This document shows positions 9,404-18,044 of a stretch of DNA of 64,000 nucleotides, piece after piece. Within the stretch, counting starts at the first letter, position 1, and every line of letters begins with the position of its first letter. The stretch lies in NCBI RefSeq assembly GCF_021441885.1, contig NZ_CP090439.1, forward strand, positions 1,919,661 through 1,983,660. The letters are read 5' to 3'. Position numbers and translations under genes: made by a program. This DNA comes from Vibrio maritimus (GTDB lineage Bacteria > Pseudomonadota > Gammaproteobacteria > Enterobacterales > Vibrionaceae). A model generated the notes under the pieces. The model did no database searches. It had not been told where the DNA came from and worked only from the letters and a program-made list of their open reading frames with translations.

Positions 9404-10021
9404 ATGCTAACTATGAACTACCCTACTTCGCGACGTTACTGCCCTATACTCACTTTCCTCACAGGCTTTTACTGTCTGGTGTTTGCCTTTTCTGCAATCG
9501 CCCCAAGCTCACGAGCAGTATGGGTGGCCGAGATCATTCCAGCAGTCGGTATACTTGTACTTATTTGGGCGGTCTCTCGTAAGTTTCAGTTCTCAAAGAC
9601 TGCATACATACTCATGTTCATTTGGCTCTGTTTACACACCATTGGCGCAAAATACACCTTCGCCGAAGTGCCGTTCGATTGGTTCAATCAGATGATTGGT
9701 TCAGAGAGAAATAACTTTGATAGAGTCGCCCACTTCTCCATAGGTTTGTACGCCTTCCCTATTGCAGAGTACGTTTACCGCAAACAGGTGATGAACAAAC
9801 TTCCGGCGATGATGTTTGCTCTGTTTGCAATTATGAGTTTAGCGGCGGCTTATGAGATCATTGAATGGTGGTACGCCGCGCTTGCGGGCGGCGATGAAGG
9901 GATTGCGTTTTTAGGATCTCAAGGCGATATCTGGGATGCGCAAAAAGACATGCTATGCGACACTTTGGGTGCCGTAACCGCTTTGATTCTATTTGGGCTA
10001 AAGACCCCTAGTAAGGATTAA
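9404..10021 (+). CDS. DUF2238 / YjdF family inner-membrane protein
   Basis: The 205-residue protein has about five or six hydrophobic helices. It carries the DUF2238 features: DRVAHFSIGLYAFPIAEY, the YEIIEWWYAAL acidic-aromatic helix, and the C-terminal GDIWDAQKDMLCDTLGA with conserved Asp and Asp-x-x-x-D spacing. The function of the family is unknown; conserved His, Asp and Glu in membrane helices suggest a metal-dependent membrane enzyme, which is inference. ATG 9404 and ATG 9413 are both possible and neither has a clear ribosome site. The 3' end overlaps the convergent cutA by 14 bases. Confidence 0.75.
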   Translation: MLTMNYPTSRRYCPILTFLTGFYCLVFAFSAIAPSSRAVWVAEIIPAVGILVLIWAVSRKFQFSKTAYILMFIWLCLHTIGAKYTFAEVPFDWFNQMIGSERNNFDRVAHFSIGLYAFPIAEYVYRKQVMNKLPAMMFALFAIMSLAAAYEIIEWWYAALAGGDEGIAFLGSQGDIWDAQKDMLCDTLGAVTALILFGLKTPSKD

Positions 10022-10331
10022 CATGTTGTTTTAGCCAATTGAGATACGGTCGATAGCCCGCCTCAATTGGCAATGCCACTATTTGAGGCACCTCATAGTC
10101 GTGATTGGCAATAATGGTTCGCTCAAGTCTTGAGTAGGCTTCATTGGTGGATTTGATGATAAGCATGACCTCTTCGTCATGGCAGATTTTTCCATCCCAG
10201 ACGTAATGACTTCCAATGTTTTGAGTTTGGATACATGCGGCGAGTCTTGATTCCAGCAGGACTTCTATCAATTTGTTGGCTTGCTCGTCTGTTGCGACGG
10301 TCGTCAATACTGTGATTGCGTTTGATTTCAT
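10008..10331 (-). CDS. cutA: Divalent-cation tolerance protein CutA
   Basis: The 107-residue protein matches the usual CutA1 length. Diagnostic stretches are LLESRLAACIQTQNI, the central YVWDGKICHDEEVMLIIKS (consensus Y-W-[DE]-G-K-x-x-x-[DE]-x-E), and EVPQIVALPI near the C terminus. CutA1 is a very stable trimer with a ferredoxin-like fold, linked to copper tolerance in E. coli, although its true role is debated. It is last in a minus-strand run after the regulator and the zinc-ribbon gene, and may belong to that operon. Confidence 0.93.
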   Translation of the reverse strand: MKSNAITVLTTVATDEQANKLIEVLLESRLAACIQTQNIGSHYVWDGKICHDEEVMLIIKSTNEAYSRLERTIIANHDYEVPQIVALPIEAGYRPYLNWLKQHVNPY

Positions 10332-10353
10332 CGAACCCTTTCCTTTTGATGCC

Positions 10354-10605
10354 CTATTTCATCCGAACCTTCCCACCTATCATCTTGATAGCTGGCGCTC
10401 CCCTTATCAGGGTGTCTCTACCAAATACACTCTCGCAATCAGGACACACACCCAGCGCACCGGTGTAGTCTTCCGTTATACGCTCTTTAAAACACTTAAC
10501 AAGCGCCCCTTTTCCACCTTTGCGATAGCGATACAACTTACATCCACACTTAGCACAAAAGATATTAACGGCTTTAGAGGGTGCCTTTTTATTTGGTTTT
10601 GCCAT
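10354..10605 (-). CDS. Small zinc-ribbon hypothetical protein
   Basis: The 83-residue protein is lysine-rich, with two pairs of cysteines: CAKCGC (about residues 18-23) and CPDC (about 54-57). A lone Cys lies between them in VKCFKER. The CxxC...CxxC pattern suggests a zinc ribbon, perhaps nucleic-acid or protein binding. I do not recognise a named family. It starts only two bases after the stop of the upstream SgrR-like gene, and its ribosome site GAGG lies inside that gene, so it is very likely cotranslated with it. Confidence 0.65.
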   Translation of the reverse strand: MAKPNKKAPSKAVNIFCAKCGCKLYRYRKGGKGALVKCFKERITEDYTGALGVCPDCESVFGRDTLIRGAPAIKMIGGKVRMK

Positions 10606-10607
10606 GA

Positions 10608-12326
10608 TTACTCAGAGACCTCTAAGTTATCAGGCTTGACCCATACTTTACTAAAATCAAACCAACCTAGCGCGTTGCATTTCGCGTTTTGCAAGCTACC
10701 GCAATGATCTTTACTGATACCTAGCCAGCAATGGAATAGAGGTATCACCTGATAACCCTGCACCAGTTGCTTGCCAATCTCTTGAGCAGGAAACTTAACG
10801 TGAGCTTGGCTGCGCCATGCTGTGACTAAATCAGACCAGGCACTGAAGTCATCGCCCCTCGCCATTTTCTCAATATCGCTGTAATCCAACAACCATCCTG
10901 CTAAGGCATCTTCTCGGTTACTGGCTATTCCCATAGGTCGAATCCAGATATCCACCTCTTCGTGACTTGGGGACTCTACTCCATATCGAATAAACTTGGC
11001 TCGAATCCCATCTTGTTTCAACAGCGTATCAATCGCCTGTGATATCTCTGGGAACGTCGGGTGCTCTGAGTAATAAGCGATACGGATCTCTCTATCCAAC
11101 TCATGCTCTGCTTTGTTTTCCGCCGACTCATCAGAGGATAGTGGCTGATGATACCAGCCAGGTTTGATGCCATGGGCAGGCACTATCCCTAATTCTTTAA
11201 TCGTCGTCTCCTTTAACATCCGGAAAATATCGAGTGAGTTAAGTCTTCTGGACAAGTAACGAGCCCAAGCATCATGCTGGGCGATTCCCGAAACGCGGTT
11301 TAGAAGCAGGTAGGTACAACCCGGATCAAGGTCGATACCATCTTGAATATCGGAGCGCGCGCCCGCAATAGGGTCTGCAAGACTTGGGAAAACCAATGAT
11401 GAATGGACTTCATCGACTACCCACACCTCAACGGTATCGAGCAGTGGTCGATAGCCAAAATAGCCATCGAATGCTGTCAAAATCAGTCGTTTATCATTGT
11501 TGGTGGTGACACTATACGGACCCGTGCCAATTGGATAACGATCAAAGTCTTCGCCACGCATAGATTCTGGAGGCAAAACTTTAGCTGCGTTCTCCGCAAA
11601 CAGCTGCGGTGCACGGTGATCAGGCTGAGCGAAATAAACATCAATCACCCAGGGAGATGGAGTGTCGACTCGCTCTAGGTGACGAAATAAGTTCTTAGTT
11701 TTGAGCGATTCTATACTAGAAACAACATGCTCGAGTTTCAGGAGTTCGCCATTGTGAAAACGAACACCGGGGCGAATATAAAAGCGCCATTGAGTATCGC
11801 TGACTTGTTGCCAGTGATGGGCAAGATCTGGCTGTAGTTCGTCATTTTCATCGAACTTAGTCAGGCCACTAAACACTTGGCGTGCAATGTGAATCTCGGA
11901 GCGACGCATCGGCTTTGCCGGATTTAGCATCGAAAGAGGACGATAGTAAGGCAGACGAATCACCTGTTTACCATCAGATTGAGACACGCCTAAATAACTT
12001 TGGATAACACTTGAAAGTCTATTGGCATCTTTATCGAGCACATTTAGCGCATGACCGATACGCCCTTCTTCAAGATAACGTCTTGCTAAAGTCTCGCTTA
12101 CATCGTTACGATTTTGCTTGAAGATGAGCTTCGAAAGCTTACCGCGCCCCGCAGCTGGGTGCCATTCTATCCATCCCTCTTCTTCCAGTTTATTCAATAC
12201 AATTCGAGCGTTGCGGCGGGTACAAAACAAAATTCCGGTCACATCATCGAGTTGCGTGTCTGCATCTTGACCAGAGAAGTGTTCAAATAATATTTCGAAT
12301 TGCTTTCGAAGACGAGGGCTGCTCAT
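10608..12326 (-). CDS. SgrR-family transcriptional regulator with solute-binding domain
   Basis: This 572-residue protein has the SgrR architecture. An N-terminal winged-helix DNA-binding domain (about residues 1-115, with CTRRNARIVLNKLEEEGWIEW) is followed by an SBP_bac_5 oligopeptide-binding-like domain (about 165-480) that senses a ligand in the cytosol. E. coli SgrR activates the sgrS sRNA during sugar-phosphate stress. No sgrS or sugar transporter is recognisable next to this copy, so the target is unclear. The ATG lies inside one arm of a perfect 12-bp inverted repeat (12325-12373), which could hide the start codon in a hairpin or act as an operator. It seems to be in an operon with the genes upstream (thioesterase, DUF3389-like) and downstream (zinc ribbon, cutA). 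Confidence 0.85.
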   Translation of the reverse strand: MSSPRLRKQFEILFEHFSGQDADTQLDDVTGILFCTRRNARIVLNKLEEEGWIEWHPAAGRGKLSKLIFKQNRNDVSETLARRYLEEGRIGHALNVLDKDANRLSSVIQSYLGVSQSDGKQVIRLPYYRPLSMLNPAKPMRRSEIHIARQVFSGLTKFDENDELQPDLAHHWQQVSDTQWRFYIRPGVRFHNGELLKLEHVVSSIESLKTKNLFRHLERVDTPSPWVIDVYFAQPDHRAPQLFAENAAKVLPPESMRGEDFDRYPIGTGPYSVTTNNDKRLILTAFDGYFGYRPLLDTVEVWVVDEVHSSLVFPSLADPIAGARSDIQDGIDLDPGCTYLLLNRVSGIAQHDAWARYLSRRLNSLDIFRMLKETTIKELGIVPAHGIKPGWYHQPLSSDESAENKAEHELDREIRIAYYSEHPTFPEISQAIDTLLKQDGIRAKFIRYGVESPSHEEVDIWIRPMGIASNREDALAGWLLDYSDIEKMARGDDFSAWSDLVTAWRSQAHVKFPAQEIGKQLVQGYQVIPLFHCWLGISKDHCGSLQNAKCNALGWFDFSKVWVKPDNLEVSE

Positions 12327-12373
12327 AAAGAGGAAAATCCATTATTGCTGTTGGAATTTAGTTTCCTCTTTAT
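12325..12373 (-). promoter_or_regulatory. 12-bp inverted repeat over the SgrR-like start codon
   Basis: ATAAAGAGGAAA (12325-12336) and TTTCCTCTTTAT (12362-12373) are perfect inverted copies separated by 25 bases. In the minus-strand transcript the second arm contains the AUG of the regulator gene, so the hairpin would sequester the start. No U-tract follows, which argues against a simple terminator. It could equally be a DNA operator for autoregulation. Confidence 0.6.
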
Positions 12374-12389
12374 CGGCAAAATTAGCAAG

Positions 12390-12623
12390 TTACAAGCGCA
12401 ATATCTCGATCCCGCACTCAGAAGCAATGGCCTCTATTTGTTCGACTGTATCGAGCTTTACTGACCATTTACATTCCGCTCCATTTGCCGACAACACGCA
12501 AGCTGGCAATATCAGCTGAAGAGCATCCACTTGAGCTTGAAGCGTGACTTGACCTTGCGTTAAACGAACGACAATCTCGTGCGGCGTCGCAATCACTTTA
12601 CCTTGGGAAAAATCGACGATCAT
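12390..12623 (-). CDS. Small conserved protein, DUF3389-like
   Basis: The 77-residue protein opens MIVDFSQGKVIATPHEIV and has a single tryptophan and two cysteines. It resembles the short Vibrio proteins filed as DUF3389, from memory only; no function is known. I placed the start at the ATG that overlaps the stop of the upstream thioesterase by four bases (ATGA, 12620-12623), which implies translational coupling. A longer frame runs upstream into the thioesterase gene and is not needed. Confidence 0.6.
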   Translation of the reverse strand: MIVDFSQGKVIATPHEIVVRLTQGQVTLQAQVDALQLILPACVLSANGAECKWSVKLDTVEQIEAIASECGIEILRL

Positions 12624-13054
12624 TGTTTTGCCTTCTTTTGCTTTTTCACGGCAATCGTGAGTCGACTTGTGCAAACAAGTCGCTGCTTTTCATCCGTAAT
12701 GTCAATCTGCCAAACCTGCGTCGACACCCCTAGGTGCACGGGGCGAGCCGTGCCGATCACATGACCAGAGCGCATCGCTCGAATATGGTTTGCGTTGATA
12801 TCGAGTCCAACGCAGTAGTGGTTTTCATCCACACAGTAGTTTGCTGCTAGCGAACCAAGAGTCTCCGCTAACACGACTGAAGCCCCGCCATGCAACATCC
12901 CAAGTGGCTGATGGGTAAAGCTGCACACAGGCATCGTTGCGGATAAGGTGTCGTCGGTAAAATCGGTGTATTCGATTTGAAGATGCTCCATCAGCGTGTT
13001 CTTAGAAGTGCGATTAAGCGACTCTAATGACATATTCTTCTTCCAAATACTCAT
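12620..13054 (-). CDS. Hotdog-fold acyl-CoA thioesterase (YdiI/PaaI-like)
   Basis: This 144-residue thioesterase hydrolyses an acyl- or aroyl-CoA. The hotdog core carries QPLGMLHGGASVVLAETLGS, with the HGG and the downstream Glu that form the active site in the YdiI/MenI group. The conserved VGLDINANHIRAMRSG strand-loop follows. Its E. coli relative YdiI acts on 1,4-dihydroxy-2-naphthoyl-CoA in menaquinone synthesis; I cannot tell whether this copy does. The start has an AGGA site eight bases upstream. It heads the minus-strand operon that continues into the DUF3389-like and SgrR-like genes. Confidence 0.82.
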   Translation of the reverse strand: MSIWKKNMSLESLNRTSKNTLMEHLQIEYTDFTDDTLSATMPVCSFTHQPLGMLHGGASVVLAETLGSLAANYCVDENHYCVGLDINANHIRAMRSGHVIGTARPVHLGVSTQVWQIDITDEKQRLVCTSRLTIAVKKQKKAKQ

Positions 13055-13151
13055 CGATAAATCCTATACTTAAGTGATTGAATGATAAGAATGATGCCTG
13101 TAGTTTTTGCGAATGGCAAACATCTCACTAAAGGACAAGGGAGTCTCTAAA

Positions 13152-13940
13152 ATGAAACGTTGGACAAAGGTGTGTTGCGCCGCTGCGGTTACCGCAGCTT
13201 TAGCGGCTTGTTCGTCGTCTCCAACTGGACGTGGCCAAATTATTTTGTTCTCTGATGCACAAATGAGTCAACTCGGTGCGCAGTCATTTGAACAGATGAA
13301 ACAAGAGCAAAAAGTTAGCACTAATAAACGCATTAATGAGTACGTCCAGTGCGTTGCGAAAGCGATAACCGACCACGTGCCACCCCAACCAGAGTTTGCT
13401 GAATGGGAAGTGGTTGTATTCGATTCAGAACAAGTGAACGCCTTTGCTTTGCCCGGCGGAAAAATCGGTGTTTACACTGGGCTACTTGATGTTGCCGTTA
13501 ATCAAGATCAACTAGCGACAGTCATCGGTCATGAGGTTGCTCACGTGCTCGCCGATCACAGTAACGAACGCCTGTCACAAGCACAGTTAGCTAATACAGG
13601 GCTGCAAGTTACCAGCGTAGCTTTAGGGGGCTCTCAATATAAAGACGTGACCATGGCCGCACTAGGGGTAGGTGTTCAATATGGTGTTATCCTACCCTAC
13701 GGGAGAACGCAAGAATCAGAAGCAGACATTGTTGGTTTAGAACTGATGGCGAAAAGCGGATTCGATCCTTATCAAAGTGTTGAACTCTGGAAAAACATGG
13801 CTAAAGCCTCAGGTGGAAACCAGCCACCAGAACTACTCTCTACCCACCCGTCACACGACACTCGCATCAACGATTTAAAGGCTAAAGCAGACCAATTGCC
13901 TGCCTACGATATTAACCACCCTACGTGCAAGAAAGCCTAG
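13152..13940 (+). CDS. M48-family metalloprotease lipoprotein (LoiP-like)
   Basis: This is a zinc metalloprotease anchored as a lipoprotein. The 262 residues begin with a signal peptide ending in the lipobox LAAC (Cys about residue 20). The protease domain carries the zinc motif HEVAHVLADHS (about residues 128-138) and a downstream ESEADIVGLELM glutamate, both standard for M48. The E. coli relatives LoiP and BepA act on outer-membrane protein quality control. Residue 2 onward is Lys-Arg, typical of a signal peptide, so I prefer ATG 13152, after AAGGG-like bases, over the longer frame beginning at 13107. Confidence 0.88.
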   Translation: MKRWTKVCCAAAVTAALAACSSSPTGRGQIILFSDAQMSQLGAQSFEQMKQEQKVSTNKRINEYVQCVAKAITDHVPPQPEFAEWEVVVFDSEQVNAFALPGGKIGVYTGLLDVAVNQDQLATVIGHEVAHVLADHSNERLSQAQLANTGLQVTSVALGGSQYKDVTMAALGVGVQYGVILPYGRTQESEADIVGLELMAKSGFDPYQSVELWKNMAKASGGNQPPELLSTHPSHDTRINDLKAKADQLPAYDINHPTCKKA

Positions 13941-13976
13941 ACCTCATCTACTTCATTTAAGCATGCATCTCAAATC

Positions 13977-14003
13977 ATAAGGGCAGCCAAAAACTGCCCT
14001 TAT
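13977..14003 (+). terminator. Hairpin after the M48 protease gene
   Basis: Arms ATAAGGGCAG (13977-13986) and CTGCCCTTAT (13994-14003) form a 10-bp stem. The following bases are not T-rich, so termination may be weak. Confidence 0.5.
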
Positions 14004-14099
14004 CTAGTTATCCCTGTTTGTGACAACGCATAATATGCGAGTTGTAGCATTTTTGACCTTTTTCTCTTTGATTTTACGTATTCTTTACATATATTTAAC

Positions 14100-14116
14100 A
14101 ACAGGTCTGACAAGTC
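14100..14116. promoter_or_regulatory. FadR-like operator upstream of fadL
   Basis: AACAGGTCTGACAAGTC keeps the GGTCNGAC core of the FadR consensus AACTGGTCNGACCTGTT, with 13 of 16 defined positions matching. It lies about 60 bases before the fadL-type gene, a usual FadR target. The call is by eye. Confidence 0.5.
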
Positions 14117-14178
14117 GTACCCTACGCTATTAAAGATACGGCAGTTTAGAACCCCTCCATTTATTAAAGGATGACTAA

Positions 14179-15429
14179 ATGAAAAGAAGAATGCTGTTGA
14201 CGCCAATAGCGCTTGCTGTTGCTTCCCCCTCCTTGTTTGCCGCAGGATTTCAGGCAAACGAACATTCAGCCTCAGGTCTTGGACGCGCTTTCTCTGGTGA
14301 AGGTGCTGTTGCGGATAATACAAGTGTACTCGCGCGTAACCCTGCTGCGATGACTTTGTTCGATAAGGCACAATTTTCTGGCGCCATTTCTGTCGTTGAC
14401 CCACAAGTTGATATCACGCAAACATCTCCAGTAAATCAAACGTCTAAAGACGTCGCACCGACTCAGTTGGTGCCTGGTGCGTACTACATTAGCCCTATCA
14501 ATGAGCAATGGGCGTGGGGGATTGGGCTATTTACTAACTACGGTGTCGCGACAGATTACCCTGATGGTATTTATGCTGGTGACTTAGCTGGCGATACGTC
14601 ACTCATCACCGTAAGCCTCAACCCTAATATTGCGTATCGAATTAATGAGTCTTTCTCAATTGGTGCCGGGGTCAACCTAACGCACGCTGAGGCAGAGTTA
14701 ACTCGACATAAAGGCGGCTTAGCACCCGCGTTTGGCAGTAACAATCCTTCAGAGAACCTAATAGGCCTTAAAGGAGACACCTTTGGCTATGGCTGGAATA
14801 TCGGCGCTTTGTACGAAATCAATGATAACAACCGTTTAGCACTCACCTACCGTTCGTCGGTTGATCTTGAGTTCAAAGATGGTGAATTCTCTAGCTATGA
14901 CTCAGGAATAGCGAATGCTCCAACCGTCGATGGTCGTCTTGACGTCACTCTTCCTTCTATTTGGGAGCTGTCTGGCTACCACAAGTTCGCAGAGAAATGG
15001 GCGCTTCACTACAGCTGGTTTAGAACCGAGTGGAGCAGCTTTACCGAGCTAAAAGCGACCTCGCCTGACTGTAATGATGGCACCGCCGGTCAGTGTTTCT
15101 TCAAGAAAGAAGACTATAGCGATAATGACCGCTACTCAGTTGGCTTTACCCACTACCTAAGCCAAGACTGGACCATACGTGCAGGCTTTGCTCTTGATAA
15201 GAAAGCGGGTAAAACTACACTCAGCATCCCTGATACAGACCGTTATTGGTACTCGGCAGGTTTCACTTATCAGTGGAATCCAAAGCTGTCGTTTGATGCG
15301 GGTATTACCTATATCCATGGTAAACCAGGCTCATTTACTGAAGAAAATGCCGCTGGAGAAGTGTTGACGTTTGACGCTAAATCTTCCGCTGCCATCGGTG
15401 CTCTTCAAGTGAACTATGTATTCGACTAA
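14179..15429 (+). CDS. fadL: FadL-type outer-membrane long-chain fatty acid transporter
   Basis: This is an outer-membrane beta-barrel that takes up long-chain fatty acids. The 416 residues start with a signal peptide (cleavage after about residue 22, LFA-AGFQANEHSASGLGRA). The mature N terminus carries the FadL pattern FQANEHSASGLGRAFSGEGA and NPAAMTLF, and the C terminus ends VNYVFD with an aromatic near the end, as barrels do. The volA-like lipase follows 22 bases later. That pairing is known from Vibrio cholerae, where VolA releases fatty acids from lysophosphatidylcholine and FadL imports them. A FadR-like box precedes it. Confidence 0.92.
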   Translation: MKRRMLLTPIALAVASPSLFAAGFQANEHSASGLGRAFSGEGAVADNTSVLARNPAAMTLFDKAQFSGAISVVDPQVDITQTSPVNQTSKDVAPTQLVPGAYYISPINEQWAWGIGLFTNYGVATDYPDGIYAGDLAGDTSLITVSLNPNIAYRINESFSIGAGVNLTHAEAELTRHKGGLAPAFGSNNPSENLIGLKGDTFGYGWNIGALYEINDNNRLALTYRSSVDLEFKDGEFSSYDSGIANAPTVDGRLDVTLPSIWELSGYHKFAEKWALHYSWFRTEWSSFTELKATSPDCNDGTAGQCFFKKEDYSDNDRYSVGFTHYLSQDWTIRAGFALDKKAGKTTLSIPDTDRYWYSAGFTYQWNPKLSFDAGITYIHGKPGSFTEENAAGEVLTFDAKSSAAIGALQVNYVFD

Positions 15430-15451
15430 TAGCCAGAGAAAGGATTCAACA

Positions 15452-17866
15452 ATGAAAAAGACTTACCTTGCGACTGCTCTATCTGGCGTACTGCTACTAG
15501 CAGGCTGTGGTGGAGATGCCGAACAAAGTGGCGAAGCGACCCTTCCAACTTATGAAAGCTACATTACTGAGTCACTCGCTCAGCCAACCAAACTTCAATT
15601 CGTTTTGCAGGGCGCAAACGCGACTGTTCCGGTTCCCAATAATCTGCTGATCAACACATTAGATGGAACGCTTGAAATTCCAACAGGCGGAGATGATGCA
15701 CTATCTAATCCACTCGCAGCTATGGGACAAATGGACGGCTGGTCAACAACGGCTAACCTAACTATACCCTTTGATGGTGTACTCGATGCGACGACAGCGC
15801 CCAATGCAGTTACAATCATCAAACTTAGCGACAAACTGACGGGAACGCCCCTTCCCGTGCAGACACTTCAGCACGGCGTGGATTATGTCGCCAGCACTTC
15901 AGGTGGCAACCTTATCATCACGCCACTTGTAGACTTTGAGGCATCATCTGAGTACATCATCGCTGTGACCAATAGCCTAAAAGACAGTACATCAGAGCCT
16001 GTTGGAATGTCGCAAAGCTATGCTTCTTTAAAATCCACATCACGTATTTATGAATCTGGAAGTTTGGCATCAGCTCAACAACTTGTACAAGGCGTTGAAG
16101 CTCTTATTCAAGCAGGAACTGGTGGTGCGGTACCAGCACAGGACATCGTCTACTCTGCATGGTTTACTACCCAGTCTGTGGGTGAAACGCTGTATGCCAC
16201 GAAAGCGATGTTAGCTCAGGCACAGAGCGACGACTACACCTACAGCACAATTTGGAAAGAAGGCGCAAACCCGAATAACGCTGCCGTAGATACCATAGGT
16301 CAAATGACCTTTGGCGACAGTGATGATTTCGCCGTTATACTCGCCGCCGATGATAACTTTATTGAGTACATTTCAAACGAAACCGTGCGAAGCCTAGTTA
16401 TCTCTCAATACACACCTGGTACAGTAACGGTGACCAGAGGTACGGTTAATCTTCCCTACTATCTAGAAACAGGGGCTGATTGGTCAACCCAGCCTTTTGA
16501 ATCTGGTTCAACGAGCTTGGCAATTGTGACCAATACTATTACTGACAACGAGGCGGAACAATCTCACTTTGCCGAGCAACTCATTAGCTATAATATTGAC
16601 CCAAATGAGTTTTTTGCCGATCCCGCTTCTAAGCTTCAGGATATTTTAGGGCTTACCTTCACCAAGGTCGACGGTTCCCGATATGATACAGATAGGATCA
16701 TCACACAGTACTCACCAGTGCCTGTCGTGAAATCGGTCGAGGCAGTCAACTTCCTACTCTATACACCGACGAATCCGGCGGGCGCACTTGATGGTCTTGT
16801 GATTTATCAACATGGCATTACCTCAGCGAAAGAGAACAGCTACTTCTTCGCCAACAACCTCGTCGCCAATAACTACGCGGTCATCGCTATTGATGCTCCT
16901 ATTCACGGAGAACGTAGTCTTGATGACCAGCGCTCTGCGAATACCAACGTGTTGGCATACATGAACTTGTCTGTACTCCCGGTAGCTCGAGATAATATTC
17001 GTCAGTCTATGTTGGACCTGATTACACTTCGTATGGCGTTGGGTACTACTCAAGCAGCAGGTGGCTTAACCACTACATCGCTGGCAGTATTACCGTCATT
17101 GGCAACCACACCACCTAGCTTCATTGGTCACTCGCTAGGCGGGATACTTGGCGTACCCACTGTCGCACAAGCTAATAGAACGCTCAATTCAGCTGCAGAT
17201 GCATTTTTCTCATTTAAGAATGCTTCTTTTGTGAATGCGGGTGGTCAGATCTCGAACCTATTGTTGGGCTCTGAGTCCTTTGGACCTGTGGTAACCCACA
17301 ATGTCGCGCTAGCAGCAGGTATTGGGTATGACAGTTTTGTCGCAGGCTGTGGAACTCCTGGTGAAACAGACTACGAGAAAAACTGCTTGGAAGCATTTGA
17401 AGCTGACGATCCAAGCAACTACTCGAAGCTTCTATCAACCAATGCTCAATTTGGTTTTGCCGCGCAAACCGTTTTGGACACAGCAGACCCGTACACAAAC
17501 GCCACAGTATTGAAAGACCTAGCGACACCTGTGTATATGGGACAAGTCCTGAGCGATGCTACGGTGCCAAACAACGTACCCGGTCCTATGCCTGGCACTA
17601 CGGTTAGCAAGTATGTCTTAACATCACCACTCGCAGGAACTGAGCCACTGGCTGCCAAACTAGGTCTTACTGACATCACGGCTTCAAGCGGAGCTGGTGC
17701 GAAAACGACACCGTTCGTTCGCTTTAATAATGTTGGTCAACACTCAACGTTTGTGGTCCCACAAGGTACTGCAGATGCAGCCCATCACGCGGAGATGCAA
17801 ACTCAAGTGGTAACGTTTGTTGATGCGAACGCTGCCGTGGTAACCAACACAACTGTTCTTGAGTAA
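15452..17866 (+). CDS. volA: VolA-like surface-exposed lysophospholipase lipoprotein
   Basis: The 804-residue lipoprotein has a signal peptide ending in the lipobox LLAGC (Cys about residue 18). An N-terminal domain of about 300 residues (Pla-1/cef-like extracellular lipase) precedes an alpha/beta hydrolase with the nucleophile elbow FIGHSLGGILG (GHSLG, about residues 570-580). Vibrio cholerae VolA is exposed on the surface, cleaves lysophosphatidylcholine and feeds FadL. The upstream fadL gene and its spacing here match that arrangement. ATG 15452 has an AAAGG site. A longer frame begins inside fadL but lacks the signal-peptide logic. An intrinsic terminator ends the operon. Confidence 0.88.
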   Translation: MKKTYLATALSGVLLLAGCGGDAEQSGEATLPTYESYITESLAQPTKLQFVLQGANATVPVPNNLLINTLDGTLEIPTGGDDALSNPLAAMGQMDGWSTTANLTIPFDGVLDATTAPNAVTIIKLSDKLTGTPLPVQTLQHGVDYVASTSGGNLIITPLVDFEASSEYIIAVTNSLKDSTSEPVGMSQSYASLKSTSRIYESGSLASAQQLVQGVEALIQAGTGGAVPAQDIVYSAWFTTQSVGETLYATKAMLAQAQSDDYTYSTIWKEGANPNNAAVDTIGQMTFGDSDDFAVILAADDNFIEYISNETVRSLVISQYTPGTVTVTRGTVNLPYYLETGADWSTQPFESGSTSLAIVTNTITDNEAEQSHFAEQLISYNIDPNEFFADPASKLQDILGLTFTKVDGSRYDTDRIITQYSPVPVVKSVEAVNFLLYTPTNPAGALDGLVIYQHGITSAKENSYFFANNLVANNYAVIAIDAPIHGERSLDDQRSANTNVLAYMNLSVLPVARDNIRQSMLDLITLRMALGTTQAAGGLTTTSLAVLPSLATTPPSFIGHSLGGILGVPTVAQANRTLNSAADAFFSFKNASFVNAGGQISNLLLGSESFGPVVTHNVALAAGIGYDSFVAGCGTPGETDYEKNCLEAFEADDPSNYSKLLSTNAQFGFAAQTVLDTADPYTNATVLKDLATPVYMGQVLSDATVPNNVPGPMPGTTVSKYVLTSPLAGTEPLAAKLGLTDITASSGAGAKTTPFVRFNNVGQHSTFVVPQGTADAAHHAEMQTQVVTFVDANAAVVTNTTVLE

Positions 17867-17885
17867 TAACATTCAAGCCATTATC

Positions 17886-17911
17886 AGCACGGCTTCGGCC
17901 GTGCTTTTTTA
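17886..17911 (+). terminator. Intrinsic terminator after volA
   Basis: Arms AGCACGGC (17886-17893) and GCCGTGCT (17898-17905) enclose a TTCG tetraloop and are followed by six T residues. Confidence 0.9.
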
Positions 17912-18044
17912 TGTCCACGATCACACTTTTCCTTAAAACCATGTATAATGCGCGGCTATCAATCCAGTGATACTAAAATTAAGTACCACATCATCTTAAC
18001 CATCAGTTCAAAAACTGCTGGTCATATCAAAATAAGGTATCTGT

